From the NCBI GenBank assembly GCA_033060915.1, contig CM065394.1:21308001-21372000 (forward strand): a stretch of DNA of 64,000 nucleotides. The letters are read 5' to 3'. A model generated the notes under the pieces. That model was not told the origin of the DNA and ran no database searches. It saw only the letters and a list, made by a program, of their open reading frames with translations. Both the position numbers and the translations under genes were made by a program. Positions within the stretch are counted from its first letter, which is position 1. Every line of letters begins with the position of its first letter. Source of the stretch: Euryodendron excelsum. Lineage: Eukaryota; Streptophyta; Magnoliopsida; Ericales; Pentaphylacaceae. Shown piece after piece: positions 45,616 to 58,159 of the stretch.

Positions 45616-46290
45616 TCAATTGAGCGAATTCACGGAACTAAAGATGGATGGATTTGAACCTCCAGCCGTCAGATGAGTACTGCAGCGAGCAACCTCTTCT
45701 GGATCACCCAAAGGGGCTTTGTGATTGGCAACGACACTCTGAAGGAAAGAAATCTCCTCTTTGAGTTGGGCATTCTCTTGAAAGATTTGTTTGACGCATT
45801 GTGATAGATTAATAAGTTGTTCGGTGAGCTTCTGGTTCATGGTTACAAGGTGGTGGTTCTGCGACTGGAGTTCTTCAATTTGCTTCTTCCTGCGCAACCT
45901 TGTCTTTCTGGCCGATTCTCTGTTTGATACCAATCTTTTACGCCTCACCTCATTTTCCGTGCCCTGTCTGTCAACAGTGGCCACCATGGAATTTGAGTTG
46001 TTGCTGTAAGACGATGTATTTGAAGAGAACTCATGATGGTGAAGAGGATGGATGTGGTAGTCAGCTGGAAAGGATGCATTTGTATAGAATGTGCTGAAAT
46101 GAGCAGAATCTTGAGTTGGGTTGGCACTAGGTAGTGTGTCGTGAATTCCGAAGATTTCACTTAGCTCCGTGTTCTGGTTACTCGAGGAGGGATTGTTTTT
46201 GTATGCCTGAAAGGGAGTATAGAAAGGTTGAGCTGGGTTTGGACTAGGTAGGCCATAGAGTTCTTCTTCACATTCTCCACCAGAGTGCAT
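45616..46290 (-). CDS. bZIP transcription factor (group S-like)
   Basis: Single-exon gene of 224 residues from ATG 46290 (MHSGGECEEELYGLPSP). Residues 1-110 are S/N/H-rich. The basic region is about 116-136 with the invariant N-x7-R (N123, R131) in SNRESARKTR. The leucine zipper has heptads at L141, L148, L155, L162, I169 and L176. Single-exon layout and short size fit the plant S-group (bZIP8/43/70-like). It should bind ACGT-core DNA as a dimer in the nucleus; target genes cannot be told. The 5' leader holds a GA repeat 20-45 bases before the ATG, and a 240-bp unit is present three times further upstream. No upstream peptide frame of the sucrose-control type is evident. Confidence 0.92.
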   Translation of the reverse strand: MHSGGECEEELYGLPSPNPAQPFYTPFQAYKNNPSSSNQNTELSEIFGIHDTLPSANPTQDSAHFSTFYTNASFPADYHIHPLHHHEFSSNTSSYSNNSNSMVATVDRQGTENEVRRKRLVSNRESARKTRLRRKKQIEELQSQNHHLVTMNQKLTEQLINLSQCVKQIFQENAQLKEEISFLQSVVANHKAPLGDPEEVARCSTHLTAGGSNPSIFSSVNSLN

Positions 46291-46305
46291 GGCTTTAATT
46301 CTCAG

Positions 46306-46308
<3 letters not shown>

Positions 46309-46336
<28 letters not shown>
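46309..46336. repeat. AG microsatellite in the bZIP leader
   Basis: About 14 AG units, 18-46 bases upstream of the bZIP ATG. On the bZIP strand it is a CT tract, a common plant leader element. Confidence 0.9.
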
Positions 46337-46341
<5 letters not shown>

Positions 46342-46418
46342 TACAGTTGGAAACAGGGGAAACGGAGGTCAATAATCTTATTCTGACCTCTATACGTTAT
46401 AACCTAACAGTGTTTTCG

Positions 46419-47109
46419 CAATGGTTTTTTTTTTTTTTTTTTTTGGGTAAAAGGAGATACCTGACAGCCAGTTTCCCTGTTCAAATGCTGGGTTAATTAC
46501 ATCTTGTGGGAAGTTTTGTCAGCAATATCTAAAAAGGACACGGAAAATTCTATTATTATGGAAATTTTATATAGGATCCTTCATATGAGTAATTTGTTTT
46601 AAAATAAAATGTCTTAATTCAAACACCTCATTTTATATATAATTATGAAATCAAGTCGCAATGGGTTTTTTTTTTTTTTTTTTTGGGTAAAAGGAGATAC
46701 CTGACAGCCAGTTTCCCTGTTCAAATGCTGGGTTAATTACATCTTGTGTGAAGTTTTGTCAGCAATATCTAAAAAGGACACGAAAAATTCTATTATTATG
46801 GAAATTTTATATAGGATCCTTCATATGAGTAATTTGTTTTAAAATAAAATGTCTTAATTCAAACACCTCATTTTATATATAATTATGAAATCAAGTCGCA
46901 ATGGGTTTTTTTTTTTTTTTTTTTGGGTAAAAGGAGATACCTGACAGCCAGTTTCCCTGTTCAAATGCTGGGTTAATTACATCTTGTGTGAAGTTTTGTC
47001 AGCAATATCTAAAAAGGACATGGAAAATTCTATTATTATGTAATTTGTTTTAAAATAAAATGTCTTAATTCAAACACGTCATTTTATATATAATTATGAA
47101 ATCAAGTCG
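46419..47109. repeat. 240-bp unit repeated three times upstream of the bZIP gene
   Basis: GCAATGG, an 18-20 base T-run, GGGTAAAAGGAGATACCTGA, then CAGCCAGTTTCCCTGTTC recurs with an exact period of 240 bases (T-runs ending at 46444, 46684 and 46924). Copies 1 and 2 differ by only a few bases; copy 3 lacks 29 bases after ATTATTATG (about 47040). The near identity shows a recent origin. It begins about 130 bases upstream of the bZIP ATG. Confidence 0.95.
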
Positions 47110-50100
47110 TCTACCTTTTTATATTTTTGGAGAACTTCTAGCTATAGGGGGTTGAATATGCATATTAATTTATGTGTTTACTTCAGAAGATATAGGAGAA
47201 TTGTGATCAAAACCGCAAATCATGTCTTATAATTTTTAGCAAGTAAAAATAATATCTTACTAAGTAATTCCCAAAGAGTTCTATTTTTTATATTTCGGGT
47301 GGGGGTAGGGTTGAATTCCCTAGTACATTGGTTATCCCATAAGAATATACTCTCCTCTAGAGATTTGGTGCAAGTGAAAAGGAAGGTTGATGGTGATGAT
47401 CGGGCGTTCACATTTTTTTCTCTAGGTCGGTGGTAATGGTGACATCATCTTTGCAAAAAGGAGAAATTATTCGATTATCTTAATGCGACACATCACTATT
47501 CTTATTCTCACAAAGAATTAGAGGAGAAGTGACATTATACTTTTAGAAAACCCAATAACATTTTAATAGCCATCACTACAACAATTTTTCCTTGGCAAAA
47601 GTCCCATAGATGAATTCGATCAAATCTTAATAATCTTTCAAGAGTTCTAACTATTCTTCTCTTGTTAATTAAGTATGTTAACAGGGTGAAAATTAGTAAA
47701 TTACAAGATAATAAGAGATATAAATTTACATATAAAAAAAGAAAAAAAAAACAAATAAAGAGGAGAAATAAAAAAAAAAAAGTAGATATTTCTATAAAAG
47801 CTTGTCCCCTTTTTTCTTCTTTTTCTTTTTCCTCCTCATCCCCCAAAAAGATAAATTAAAAAACTTGCCCGAGTTGCTAGAACTAGAAATATATGTTTGG
47901 AGAGAGCTTAATTAAAGCTACCAAAGGATGTGAAAGGAAAAAAAAAAAAAAAAGTTGATGGGTAACAAAAACCTCAGTAGTACCTAACTAGCTATTTGAC
48001 TTTTTTTTTCTGATGTGAAGACCTTTCCTGTAGGTTTAAGCTTCCACACAATAATTGTCTAGATTTAATAAATAAATAAAAAGGTCTAGATCCAAAGCTG
48101 AAGCTGCCTAAGAGGTTTCATCTATTAACTCAACTGTTTTGCTTAAATGTTCGTCATTAAAAACAAACAAAAAAAAAAAAAAAACTCATTGCATCAAAAA
48201 TTAATAAACAACTCTCTTTAACTGAATTAAAATAATGTATTTGCTATTTTTTTTTTAAAAAAAAGAAAGAGAAATGCTGAACGAAATTTTTATTTATCAT
48301 TTAGGATGTTACAGTGACATTTTTACAATTATGAATCATGATGATCAGCCTCTTGTTTTTAAGTTATCAAGCCACAATAAGCTACATCATTTTATGTAAA
48401 AAAAAATTCATAAAAATTTTATTGGGATAGCAATACTCAAAAATATAATAATTGAAGAATTTTAACTTTTCGTATTATTGCCCAAAAAATTCTTTTTCCA
48501 AGGTAGATTTGATTTAAGGGTAGTATCAGTCAAAGCTATAATATTACCAAAAATAACTTATTTTCTCTAAATCAGAATTTATAACTTATTTTTTAAATAT
48601 TGTTTGGCTCAACTCCAAAAAATAAAAAAAAAAAACTGTTTAAATAAGTTACTTACCAAACTACTACTTAAAAAAACAGTTTATAGACTTTACACATTTT
48701 TACAAAAAAAACAACTTAAAAATACTGCTTTTAAAAATAAATTATAAGTTGTTAAGCTGCTGCCCCTCTTTTATACTTTTCGTGCAAAGGAGTCTCTTGC
48801 AGAGCAGTCGCTAAAATTTTCGTTCAATAAAAATCCAAAGTTCAGATTTTCAACTAGAAATTAAGGTGACTGACACAATACAAGGGAGAGCATAGATAAT
48901 AATGAAGGCTACAATACCTCGAAGGTTACTACTTAAACTAGTTACAGTTACTACTCAAATGTGATAACGATTACTACAAAATGTTATCTCATTATGGTAA
49001 CCATGGGTCACATTTATAAAAATTACCGGTCACATTTATAATAATTACCAGTCATATTTATAGTCACTACCATTTCACCAAAACACCTCAATTTGGAAAC
49101 ACAGTCTAATGGTCAAAATTTTTTTTTTTTTTTTCTCTTCTTGAATTTAATATTATCTTTTTTTTCAAGATACAGAATCCTGAGAAAACATCAAGGTACC
49201 AGAGAATTACCTTAATAATAATAGAAAGAAGAGCACTTGAAGGATTGACAACTATGCACCGAATTTCATTAGACATAGGAAACGTGAGAGTCCCATCCAA
49301 GAACTAGAGGTTGGACGGAAGTTAAATTGTACATTCATTTCTTTGCAATATTCAATATGCATTGGAGTTGCTGTCAAAATCCAATATGGAAAGGGAATTA
49401 TGAGACTGTAAGCATCTGCTGCTCTCTCTCTCTCTCTCTCTCTCTCTGGGGGCCAGTTGGACAATGGATCTTATGATTGTATTTTGAAAAATGTTATTCT
49501 TTCAGAATTTATAACTAGAATTTTAAACTAGAATGATGTGACAGTAATAATTTTGTAATTAAAATACATCTTGGTGAGTTCTTTATTTTAAAGTGATAGG
49601 CTCACAATTCAGCCACATCATTCTAATTATATTTTCTGATTATATATTCTGGTTGTATAGCATTACTCTTGTATTTTTTGCTCCTTTTTATCAAATGGAA
49701 ATGATTTCTCAGCTTTAGCCACGTAACTGAAAAGTTGAAGGAGCCACCATACCTGAGAGTTCTTCCCATACTATTTTCTTCCCTTCCAAACAAGATCACT
49801 GACTAGTTGCTTGACACTTCCTAATCTACATCAAACAAACAAGTGAATTTCTCCAATTAAGCTGCTCTTGATTCTCAGGAGGGAGAGTTCTGTACCTAGT
49901 CCCTCCACTTCAAACTATCATACAAAGGGTTGGGTAATCCATTGCTAGAGGCTACATCATATTTTTATTGCAGGAAAAAAATTTCTGGAAGGCTTTGTTG
50001 AGTATGTTGACAGCAAATTTTGTTCTCTTTCTTTCTTTCTCTTTTTCTTTTTCTTTTCTCTGTTTTAGTTTCCCACTTCTTATAGCTTATTCCTCATTTA

Positions 50101-50743
50101 TCCATCATCAGATAGATGTAATACAAATTCATAACAGCACCATATATTTCGTGTACCAGATTAACATTATGTACGCATTCACAATGTCTCTTCTTTACTA
50201 AAATCTCTCTCCGAGCTGCTCAGCATTAGAAAAGATATTGAAATACTAACATCTATGCAAAACTTGGCTGTTCAAAGTTAGTAAACCTAACGAATTATTA
50301 TTCGATTCAATCAAATCCCTAACTGAAATAACTGAATAATGCAAAATTATTAACACGGAAAATGACTCCGAGTTTCTTGACGAAGAAGGACGTTTCACCA
50401 ACAAAACCAAAACATGCTTCACACGCGGGCACCCACACCCACATCCACACACACGTGTACATATATATATATATATATATAACTACATACGCAGTAACTA
50501 CTTACTATGCATGAGTCGTCCCACTACTTTCCCAGCATACGTACACATTATATATGTAATTATTTCATGCATATTAATTGCGTCTTCACATGCATGGAAA
50601 GCAGACCCAAATTGTTCTGAGGTCATGAGCAGTGTAAGAAGAAGAAGAAAATTTCCGACGCTACATTACTATGCAAAAAAATTCTACAAAGCAGTGAGAT
50701 CAAATTGAAGCATATCGCCCCTCCTACTTGCTTATACAAAGAT

Positions 50744-50786
<43 letters not shown>

Positions 50787-53485
50787 CGACAGTAACTGTA
50801 TTTCTTCTAGGATTTTGAACTTACCCCCCGTGCCTCTGCTCCCTACTGGTAGTCATTGCTCATAGATTCATCAAATAACATCATACAATATTTACTCACT
50901 ATCTCACACTGGGTTGCCACCTCTAAGTACTTGGCGAAGCATTTAATTTCTCCCTCGTCTCTGCTTATATTCTTGAGACTTTTTTATTTGAACAATTATT
51001 CGGTCCTCCTGGAGGGCACGTTCTATATGCACACAACACATCCACTAACAGAAAATAAATTATTTAATGGAGAAGACTGAAAAGGGTCTGAGTAGCTGCC
51101 AACGACATAAACCAAGACACAATACGTACAAAAAAGGGGTGTCAAACCCTAAAATAATAGCAGTATTTCCTTTTAGCATGGTAGACCTTAAGAATATTTT
51201 CCAGCCAACAGCACCACGGAATGTTGAATTTTGATGCATCATTAAGCCATAACCAAACTAAAATCACAACCATTTCTGCCTAGATGCATATAAGCTAGGA
51301 TATACTATGTTTGGGAAATTTATAAAACTCAACTGAACAAGTGCCTTGGCCTTCCTCGTGTCCTTTTGGTAGCTTCAACTTAACATTTTGGAACTACTAA
51401 AGACCTAACAAAAAGGCCAATGAATTTCACAACATTTTATCCTGAGCTTAAATTAACATTAAAAATTGAAAAAGCACTCTAAAATAACTAAAATTAGTAA
51501 TAAATATCCCATAAACAATTGTTAGTTATTCAGAGAAGTTCTTACTCAGCAGCCTTGCTATATCATCACCACTAAATCCCAAGTTCTCTCTTTCTCACTA
51601 ATTTAAACACGAAACTAATCTGCACTTGACGATACTAACAAACTTATCTTAAATGACAATGCTGACCACATTGATTCTTTAAGCTCTACCACAATTACTG
51701 GTAGCCTAAAACTTACTAGAAATACCCAAGAATGGAGGCAAAGAACAAACTGAAATACGTTCATTACATTTAAAGTACTTTCACCTAAGAAGGATATAAC
51801 TCAGTATATTAAAAAATACTATGTGGAGAACTTGCCACCACTGGTAAAGTTTTACCTCCACCACAGTTGGAACCTGAAAATTTGGATTTTTATGACAAAA
51901 GGCATGTTAAAACATATTCTAACTCTACAATCCCAACAAGATTCCATTTGCATATAAAGAGCAACGAGTTTTCATCCAAAGGAGTTGGCAGTATAATTAT
52001 CAAAAAATGACATAATCGGAACTGCAAGTTAGACATAAAGGAGGGACTACTTAATTTTAAAGGGAGGTTTTATTTTTCTTTTTTCTTTTATTTATTATTT
52101 TGTTGGGTGTGGTGGGGGAGTTTGGTCCAACAGTGATGTGCAACAGATACACGGGGTAGCCTGCCCCTGCTAATAAGACCCCCAAATCTGGGTGAAGGTG
52201 GAATTCAGACCCATATCTCCACTATGATTACCAAGAAAATTAATTTAACTCGCACTTTCTCAAGTAAGAAGAATAAATCTTTCTTTATTGCATTCCTTGC
52301 ATGTTATGTAGCTATTGCTATATCTTCATATTCTAATTCAAAATCTTGAGATAGATAATTTCTCGGCAATGATAATTCTTTATATATCACGCGCCTAACA
52401 TGTTGCATACTTATCAAATATACCATATTCAATCCCATATTACTTATGAAGACTAACACTTTAGGATACATGATACAGAAGATACAGAAATTGATACATA
52501 CTTATTACCATATTTGATACCATATTACTTATGAAGACTAACACTGTAGGATACATGAGACAGAAGATACAGAAAATGATACACTTGACAATACAAACTT
52601 GGACAAGTAATACAGTGAACAAAGGCCTTGACCAAGTTGATAAAACTGGCTTACGAATTAATTTTTGCCTTTTCTTTGCTTCATATAATTGATGACATAG
52701 GTTTCAATTCCACCATTTAAATGGCTAGATCAAGAAAGACAGTCCATAAAATACTTCTCCATCTTTAGAGAAAAAAATGGATTGTTCTGTTACATCCCTT
52801 GAACATGGTGAATGCTTCTCGTATCAGGGGACCAAATGGTACAAAGCTTCTATTTCCTTTGTTTGATCACAGAAGTAAATTGCATGCAGAAGTACTTGAA
52901 ATCAACAAATACCTCTACTGCCTCCAAAATAAGCGAGGAAGAGAAGAAGAGCAGAAGAATTTATAATGAACAAACCCAATGGGAAAAGTAGAACTGAAAT
53001 AAACTCACCCTGAAACTATAAGGCAGCCAACAGCTACACTACATTACCCGACATACTTCTGACAATTCAAACAAATGATAAAATACTCCCCAACAAATCC
53101 ATTAACCGAAATTTCCACAATTTATGAGCACAAGGCAACAATGTGAAGAAACTTAATACTAAGAGGAAAATGAATCTAAGAAACCATGAAAATCATTATG
53201 TTGCACATCTTATCAATTACCATTGATCTGAAAAGGTACAACCTTGCCCAAGCAAAACAAGAAATATGGCATTATGTATCATAGAAAAGAATTATATGGA
53301 AAATCCCACAATTACAACCTAGCAAAAAAAACATCCATATAATCTCAACAAATCACGTACAAAATCATTAAGAGTGTCATCATCCTCAAGGAGAGCAATG
53401 GACTCTTTCCAACATCATTATCTACAATGGAAACAACCTAATGCTCAAGAAAAACTTCAAGATTGTATCTGACCTTAGAATAGCT
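47110..53485. other. Long AT-rich intergenic region with microsatellites
   Basis: No gene with a recognisable product. Microsatellites: CT at 49432-49447, AT at 50461-50480, CT at 50745-50783. A 65-base direct repeat with period 85 lies at 52436-52500 and 52521-52584. The segment 52080-52240 is G-rich, with a noncoding-repeat look. The part from about 52900 to 53485 probably includes the 3' untranslated region of the RING gene. Confidence 0.5.
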
Positions 53486-54871
53486 TCAGTGAAGATGACC
53501 AGCTCTTTGGGTCTTCCTCCGCTCATAATCAGGATCATCAGTGGACAATTCATAACGACAGACAGGGCAGGTATTCCGAATGCCCAGCCACGGCACAATG
53601 CAGTCCCCATGGTAACGGTGTGAACAAGGTAGCTGTTTTGCTTGTTCCCCAATATTTATCTCATCCTTACAAACTGCGCAAAGTGCATTGTGATTATCCA
53701 CATCTTCTTGAGTCAAGGCCACTGATGGAAGATTTTCAACAACTGTTTTCGAAGCAGGTGGCTTTCCAACCAATGCATTTTCATTCTCCGCGAATTGCCC
53801 AAACAACATTTCATACTCCGGTGTGTTATTGTACTCATCGTGATCGCCCAAATAAGGTTCACCATCGTGTTCTAGATCCACATGCATCTCCCAGTTGTGG
53901 ACATTCAACAAAACCTCCCACTCCAAATTCCTCATTGTATCCACCCTCTCCACACCCATTTCTTCTGGAGATGGAATTACAGTCGAAACTGAGACATCCA
54001 AGTCCTCATCCACGTCGGCATCGAAAAACATGCTCAAAACTTCTCTCTCGTCCACCCTGCCATCCACTTCCTCCCACTCGAAATCTTCATCAGCATCCCT
54101 AGGGTCCTCCAACTGGAAGGAATCCCAACAAAGCCGAAGACTCGTATCGTCGTCACAAGCAATATCCAACCCACAATCATCCTCTGCATTCAAATCAATC
54201 CCCACAGCTACATTCTCATCGTCCTCCGAATCCGACATAATCCCAATAACCCTCAAACCTCCGGCGAATTGTTTGCCACCGCTGCACACGGTGGACGACT
54301 CACCGGATTCAGATACACAGCCCCTCCTGGAGACAAAGAACTCGTCGCCGCAGTCAGCAACCATAAAACCATAATTGGGGTCATCACCATCATCATCAAC
54401 TAAACCATGTCTGTCCACACAAAACCCTAACCCCAACCCCAGATCTAGCTCCAACTGGGTCGAACCCATCTCGACATTCCCTTCAATGTCCCCGAAACTG
54501 GGATCCAAATTCGGATCGGGAGACACAAATTCCGCGTCTCCTACCATCGATGATTGCTCGACGCGTTGATGCAACAAGTCCATGACGAAGTTTACCTGGT
54601 TCTCGCGGTCGAAGGGATCGACGGTGGTGATCGAATCCGGCTCGGAAACGTCGTCCATACCTAGGGTTCGATCTGGGTCGCGTCGACGGACGGCCGTGAT
54701 TTGGGGGCCCAAGGAGAGGGAGAGATAGGACGGAGGGAATTCGGGATCGGAGGCAAAGACGTCGAAGCTGTCCAATTCGTGAGACCAGTAGGGGACGGAG
54801 TCGATGGTCACGACGACGTCCTCTAGGTCTTCGTCGTCTTCTTGAAGGTGAAGGTATGAAACCTCCGCCAT
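53486..54871 (-). CDS. Acidic RING-H2 E3 ubiquitin ligase
   Basis: Single-exon gene of 461 residues from ATG 54871 (MAEVSYLHLQEDDEDLEDVV). Residues 1-390 are strongly acidic and low in complexity, with no other domain seen; a short conserved-looking block (LEWEVLLNVHNWEMH) lies near 315-330. A complete RING-H2 finger is at about 398-438: C398, C401, C416, H418, H421, C424, C435, C438 (CAVC, LPCSHRYHGDC, WL, CPVC), followed by RYELSTDDPDYE. All eight zinc ligands are present, so it should recruit an E2 and act as an E3 ligase. The layout resembles the CIP8/RING1-like plant ligases, but no substrate can be named. Confidence 0.92.
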   Translation of the reverse strand: MAEVSYLHLQEDDEDLEDVVVTIDSVPYWSHELDSFDVFASDPEFPPSYLSLSLGPQITAVRRRDPDRTLGMDDVSEPDSITTVDPFDRENQVNFVMDLLHQRVEQSSMVGDAEFVSPDPNLDPSFGDIEGNVEMGSTQLELDLGLGLGFCVDRHGLVDDDGDDPNYGFMVADCGDEFFVSRRGCVSESGESSTVCSGGKQFAGGLRVIGIMSDSEDDENVAVGIDLNAEDDCGLDIACDDDTSLRLCWDSFQLEDPRDADEDFEWEEVDGRVDEREVLSMFFDADVDEDLDVSVSTVIPSPEEMGVERVDTMRNLEWEVLLNVHNWEMHVDLEHDGEPYLGDHDEYNNTPEYEMLFGQFAENENALVGKPPASKTVVENLPSVALTQEDVDNHNALCAVCKDEINIGEQAKQLPCSHRYHGDCIVPWLGIRNTCPVCRYELSTDDPDYERRKTQRAGHLH

Positions 54872-57250
54872 TGATGAGGCGCAAAAGTGAACGAAAGCTT
54901 TTGAATTTGCGTTTTTTGTTTGTTTGTTTGGGTTTGCAGTTGGGAGGTCACTTCACGGGGAAAAACTCGGCACTTGAAAAAAAACTTATTTATCAAACTT
55001 ACTTTACCAAACTCAAAAACATAATTTAGGCCAAAACATGACTACACTTGAATCTATAAGTTGATCACACAATTTTTATATAAAAATATACGTGAAAAGG
55101 TAAATTAGAAGTCGTGATTTCAAATTACATCTCCAATCAAATCGTGAGTTTAAAACACATTTAAATTTTCATAACTCGCGGCATTATTGAACTATAATTT
55201 TATTATATAACATGTAAAGAAAGAAGTCAGAATTCAAGTAGTGGTTTAAAAACACGGCTTCAGTTACAGTCGTGTTTTCAACCGAAGTTGTGTTTGCAGT
55301 TGAAGTTTGTGATCTTAACGCATGATTTTCATTCAAACTTCCCCATTGACTTCTTTACTTGGTGATTCTAGAATGACATATTAAATGGACCTGTGTTGGA
55401 AGAGTTTGGGATAACACTAATTACTGATACTCCAGAGGTTTATTTCGGAGAAAGTACTCTAGCAGATATGGTGAATTTGCTTGACATCACTGATTTTTCC
55501 TAACAGGAGTTGGGAAAAGTAGTGTTCAAGTTTATGTTGAGCATAAGAAGGCTGTGGAGGTGTGTTACCATAATACTCTACTACCTTAATAAATTGTATT
55601 TTTAAAATACAATTTTGAAATATGATACTCAAGCGTTTCAAAACGGTAAATTTAATGATTCAACGTGATTCTAATCTTTTTTTTCTATTAATTTCTTTAA
55701 ATGTCACGTAATGAGAAAAAAATTAAATATAATGAACTAAAATATAGGGATAATAGAATTTGAATATAACAATATGCAAAAAAAAAAAAAAAAAAAAAGG
55801 TCATTATACTCTTAAAATGTGTTTTTAGATAATTAAAAATTTTAAAAACCATAAATTATATATTATTAAATATCTAATTATTAAAGAAAATTGTCTTAGA
55901 GGCACCTTAATTTTAATAGTCTAATTTATATAAGTATACCCTAGCGTATCAAATTTTAAAACATGTGCCGTATCACATTCCAGTTCCATCGCACGTACTT
56001 GAATGATCTAAATTTCAGGTAACATAATTGAAGAGATAAGTGGGCAATGGAACCACCAAAGAGAGTCCAAGATAATAATACTCTAGTAATTGATGGGGCA
56101 ACCAAAAATTTGGAATCCAGTGAAGATTAAGGGGATGTTTGGATAGCAACTTTAAAAATCATAAGTCAAGCATAAGTTAGTTCTAAAATGTCACTTTTTT
56201 AAATAGCTTTTCAAAGTTTAAGTTAGTTCTAAAAGTAATTTATTTTTAAGTGAGAAAGTCAAACACAGTTTAAAAAAGTCATAAACTATTAAAAAAACCG
56301 CATCTAAACACCCCTAACACATAGTTCATCATGATATGTTTATTTGGACAAAATATGTATGATTCAACTGCATGAAACAGATTGCCAGAGTATGTGCTTG
56401 TACCAAGCCCTTTTGACAGAATCTGAAAATGCGTCCAAGTAATGCAGGCTAAAAAAGGGATCGAAGTGTTTCCATTAACATAAGCAATGGATCAAACAAT
56501 CCATGTAATCGAGGCTATCAACTTAATCAGATAAAATGGATGATTTATACTATTAATGGACAGCTAGTTCCATTGCGTAAAGAAAAAATAATTTAAGATA
56601 AAAATGTGGAAGCATTGGATATCATGTCTACGATAATTGTAGAGTTTTTATAAGTAGCTGTTCTTACATCCTATGTAATTCACAAGGCAACAAAAAGGGC
56701 ACTTAGTCAGAACTGAATTTCCTAGTTTTGGTTAGTACTATTTAGTAAATAAAACTTCAAGTGAACACAAAGGCTAAAAGATTTTTTTTTCATTTCTCCG
56801 ATAGCTTTAACACTGTGTTTAGATTCTGAATTTGTCAAGAAAAAAAGAAAAAGGAAAAGGACATAAAATTATATTTTATATTTGATTGTGAGAGAAAGTA
56901 GAAGATAAAATAACACAAAAAGAAAATAGTTAAGAATTTAGAATTCTTCATTTCTTTTTCTTTTTCCTCTCATTTTTTTTTGTCCTTTTTTTTTTTTTTT
57001 TAATAAATTCAAAATTCAAACATACTGTTAACATAACAAACCGGAAAAAGTATACCAAGAGAACGTAGAGTATAGAACTCAAAAAATTCAAGTTAGTCCA
57101 ATACTCTTGCACACTGGATAGCAGCATACGTTCAATTAAGTCCAATAATTTGGGGCTTGAATGTTTGCACGGTGCGAGTATTTTCAGCCTGTTCCATTCC
57201 ATGCTCAATTGGCAGCATTTTAGCTTCACCTTGAAACATTAGGCCGAAGT
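54872..57250. other. AT-rich spacer upstream of the RING gene
   Basis: Only the RING leader/promoter is expected near 54872-55000. The rest is AT-rich with A- and T-runs (55780-55798; 56987-57001). The stretch 55395-55560 reads open for short distances but no family is recognised. Confidence 0.5.
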
Positions 57251-57890
57251 TGTTAGAACTCACCGGGCTAACTCAACTAGGGGTGTCCACGGGTAGGGTC
57301 GGGTTTGGTAGTCACTTGACACTTAACCCGAAACTTTTAGGTTGAGAAAAAAAAATTAGAACCAATCTTGACCCAATGGATGATCGGATAAGGTTTAGGT
57401 TAGGTCAAGATGGTTGGGTTGGTTGAAAAAAAAAAATTCACTTCTTAATGTAAAATGGTCAGGTTGAGTTGGAAAAATAAAGACCCAATAACTGAACTGA
57501 ATATGCTCGAGTCTTTGAATTTTCAACCGCTATCCACCCACAATGGCATCGGTTCGAGTCAGGTCTAATAGAGTTTGCCAGGTTGGGTTAATTTTTGAAC
57601 AGTCATAATTTTAACCTTAAAAACTGGCTTGCAAGATGAGGGTTGTCGATATGTAGAGATAATAGCTTTCGTATCCAAGCGATGTGAGACTTCACTCACA
57701 CCCTCATTCACACAAAGCATGGTAATGTGGGTCCTAAGAGATGAAGGCTCTTCGCAATGCAGCTCTGATACCATGTTAGAACTCATGGATTTAACTCAAC
57801 CTTAAAAATCGGCTTCAACATATGGAGGTGATAACCTTCATATCTAGGCAATGTGAAACTTCACTCGTATGAACATTTGTGTGGGAGCTA
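57251..57890 (-). mobile_element. TRIM-like small LTR element, minus strand, with nested MITE
   Basis: TGTTAGAACTCA starts occur at 57251 and 57773. Just left of 57773, AGCTCTGATACCA (57760-57772) is the minus-strand tRNA-Met primer-binding site joined to the LTR end. Both LTR copies share AACCTTAAAAA.T.GGCTT and ATGTGA.ACTTCACTC (near 57615-57690 and 57800-57865). The internal part is only tens of bases and codes nothing, as in TRIM elements. The left LTR is split by another insertion. The exact right end near 57890 is uncertain. Confidence 0.6.
57278..57606. mobile_element. MITE nested in the TRIM-like LTR
   Basis: Begins TAGGGGTGTCCACGGGTAGG and is full of GGGT/ACCC phrases (TTAACCCGAAAC, GGTTGGGTTGG, GTTGGGTTAATTTTTGAACA), the typical look of the plant AGGGGTGTC...GGGT hAT-like MITEs. 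It separates CTAACTCAAC from TTAACCTTAAAAACTGG, which are joined in the other LTR copy. Confidence 0.6.
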
Positions 57891-58131
57891 AGAATTGCAC
57901 TTGTTTTTCATGTATATTGAACTAGTGTTATGCCTATGCTATGTATGGACGATAGAATTATATAATTTTAATTTTTCAATTAATAAAAATTTATTTTGTA
58001 AAAGTAGAGAATCTGAAATTTTGAGGTTAGAAAGTAAAAAAATTAAACAAAAAACTAGTAAACACGTAAGAAGTTTTTCTGAATTTAGGTGGGATCAACT
58101 CCTGGGGGTATCCACACTGCTTCTGCTACAA

Positions 58132-58157
58132 TTCTTCTTCTTCTTCTTCTTCTTCTT
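58132..58157. repeat. TTC/GAA microsatellite
   Basis: About eight TTC units on plus. It adjoins the 3' end of a minus-strand LINE remnant and may be its tail. Confidence 0.9.
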
Positions 58158-58159
58158 AT

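Noticed and set aside
45791..46097. Plus-strand frames opposite the bZIP gene
   Set aside because: Antisense shadows of the bZIP coding sequence.
50511..50708. 65-residue frame with a hydrophobic N-terminus and a basic tail, resembling a small secreted peptide
   Set aside because: It lies between microsatellites, has no recognisable family and no supporting promoter or splice signals; chance is likely.
53620..54569. Long plus-strand frames opposite the RING gene
   Set aside because: They are the shadow of the GC-rich acidic RING coding sequence on the other strand.
55395..55560. Short protein-like reading (LEEFGITLITDTPEVYFGES)
   Set aside because: Could not be tied to any family and has no splice context; left as spacer.
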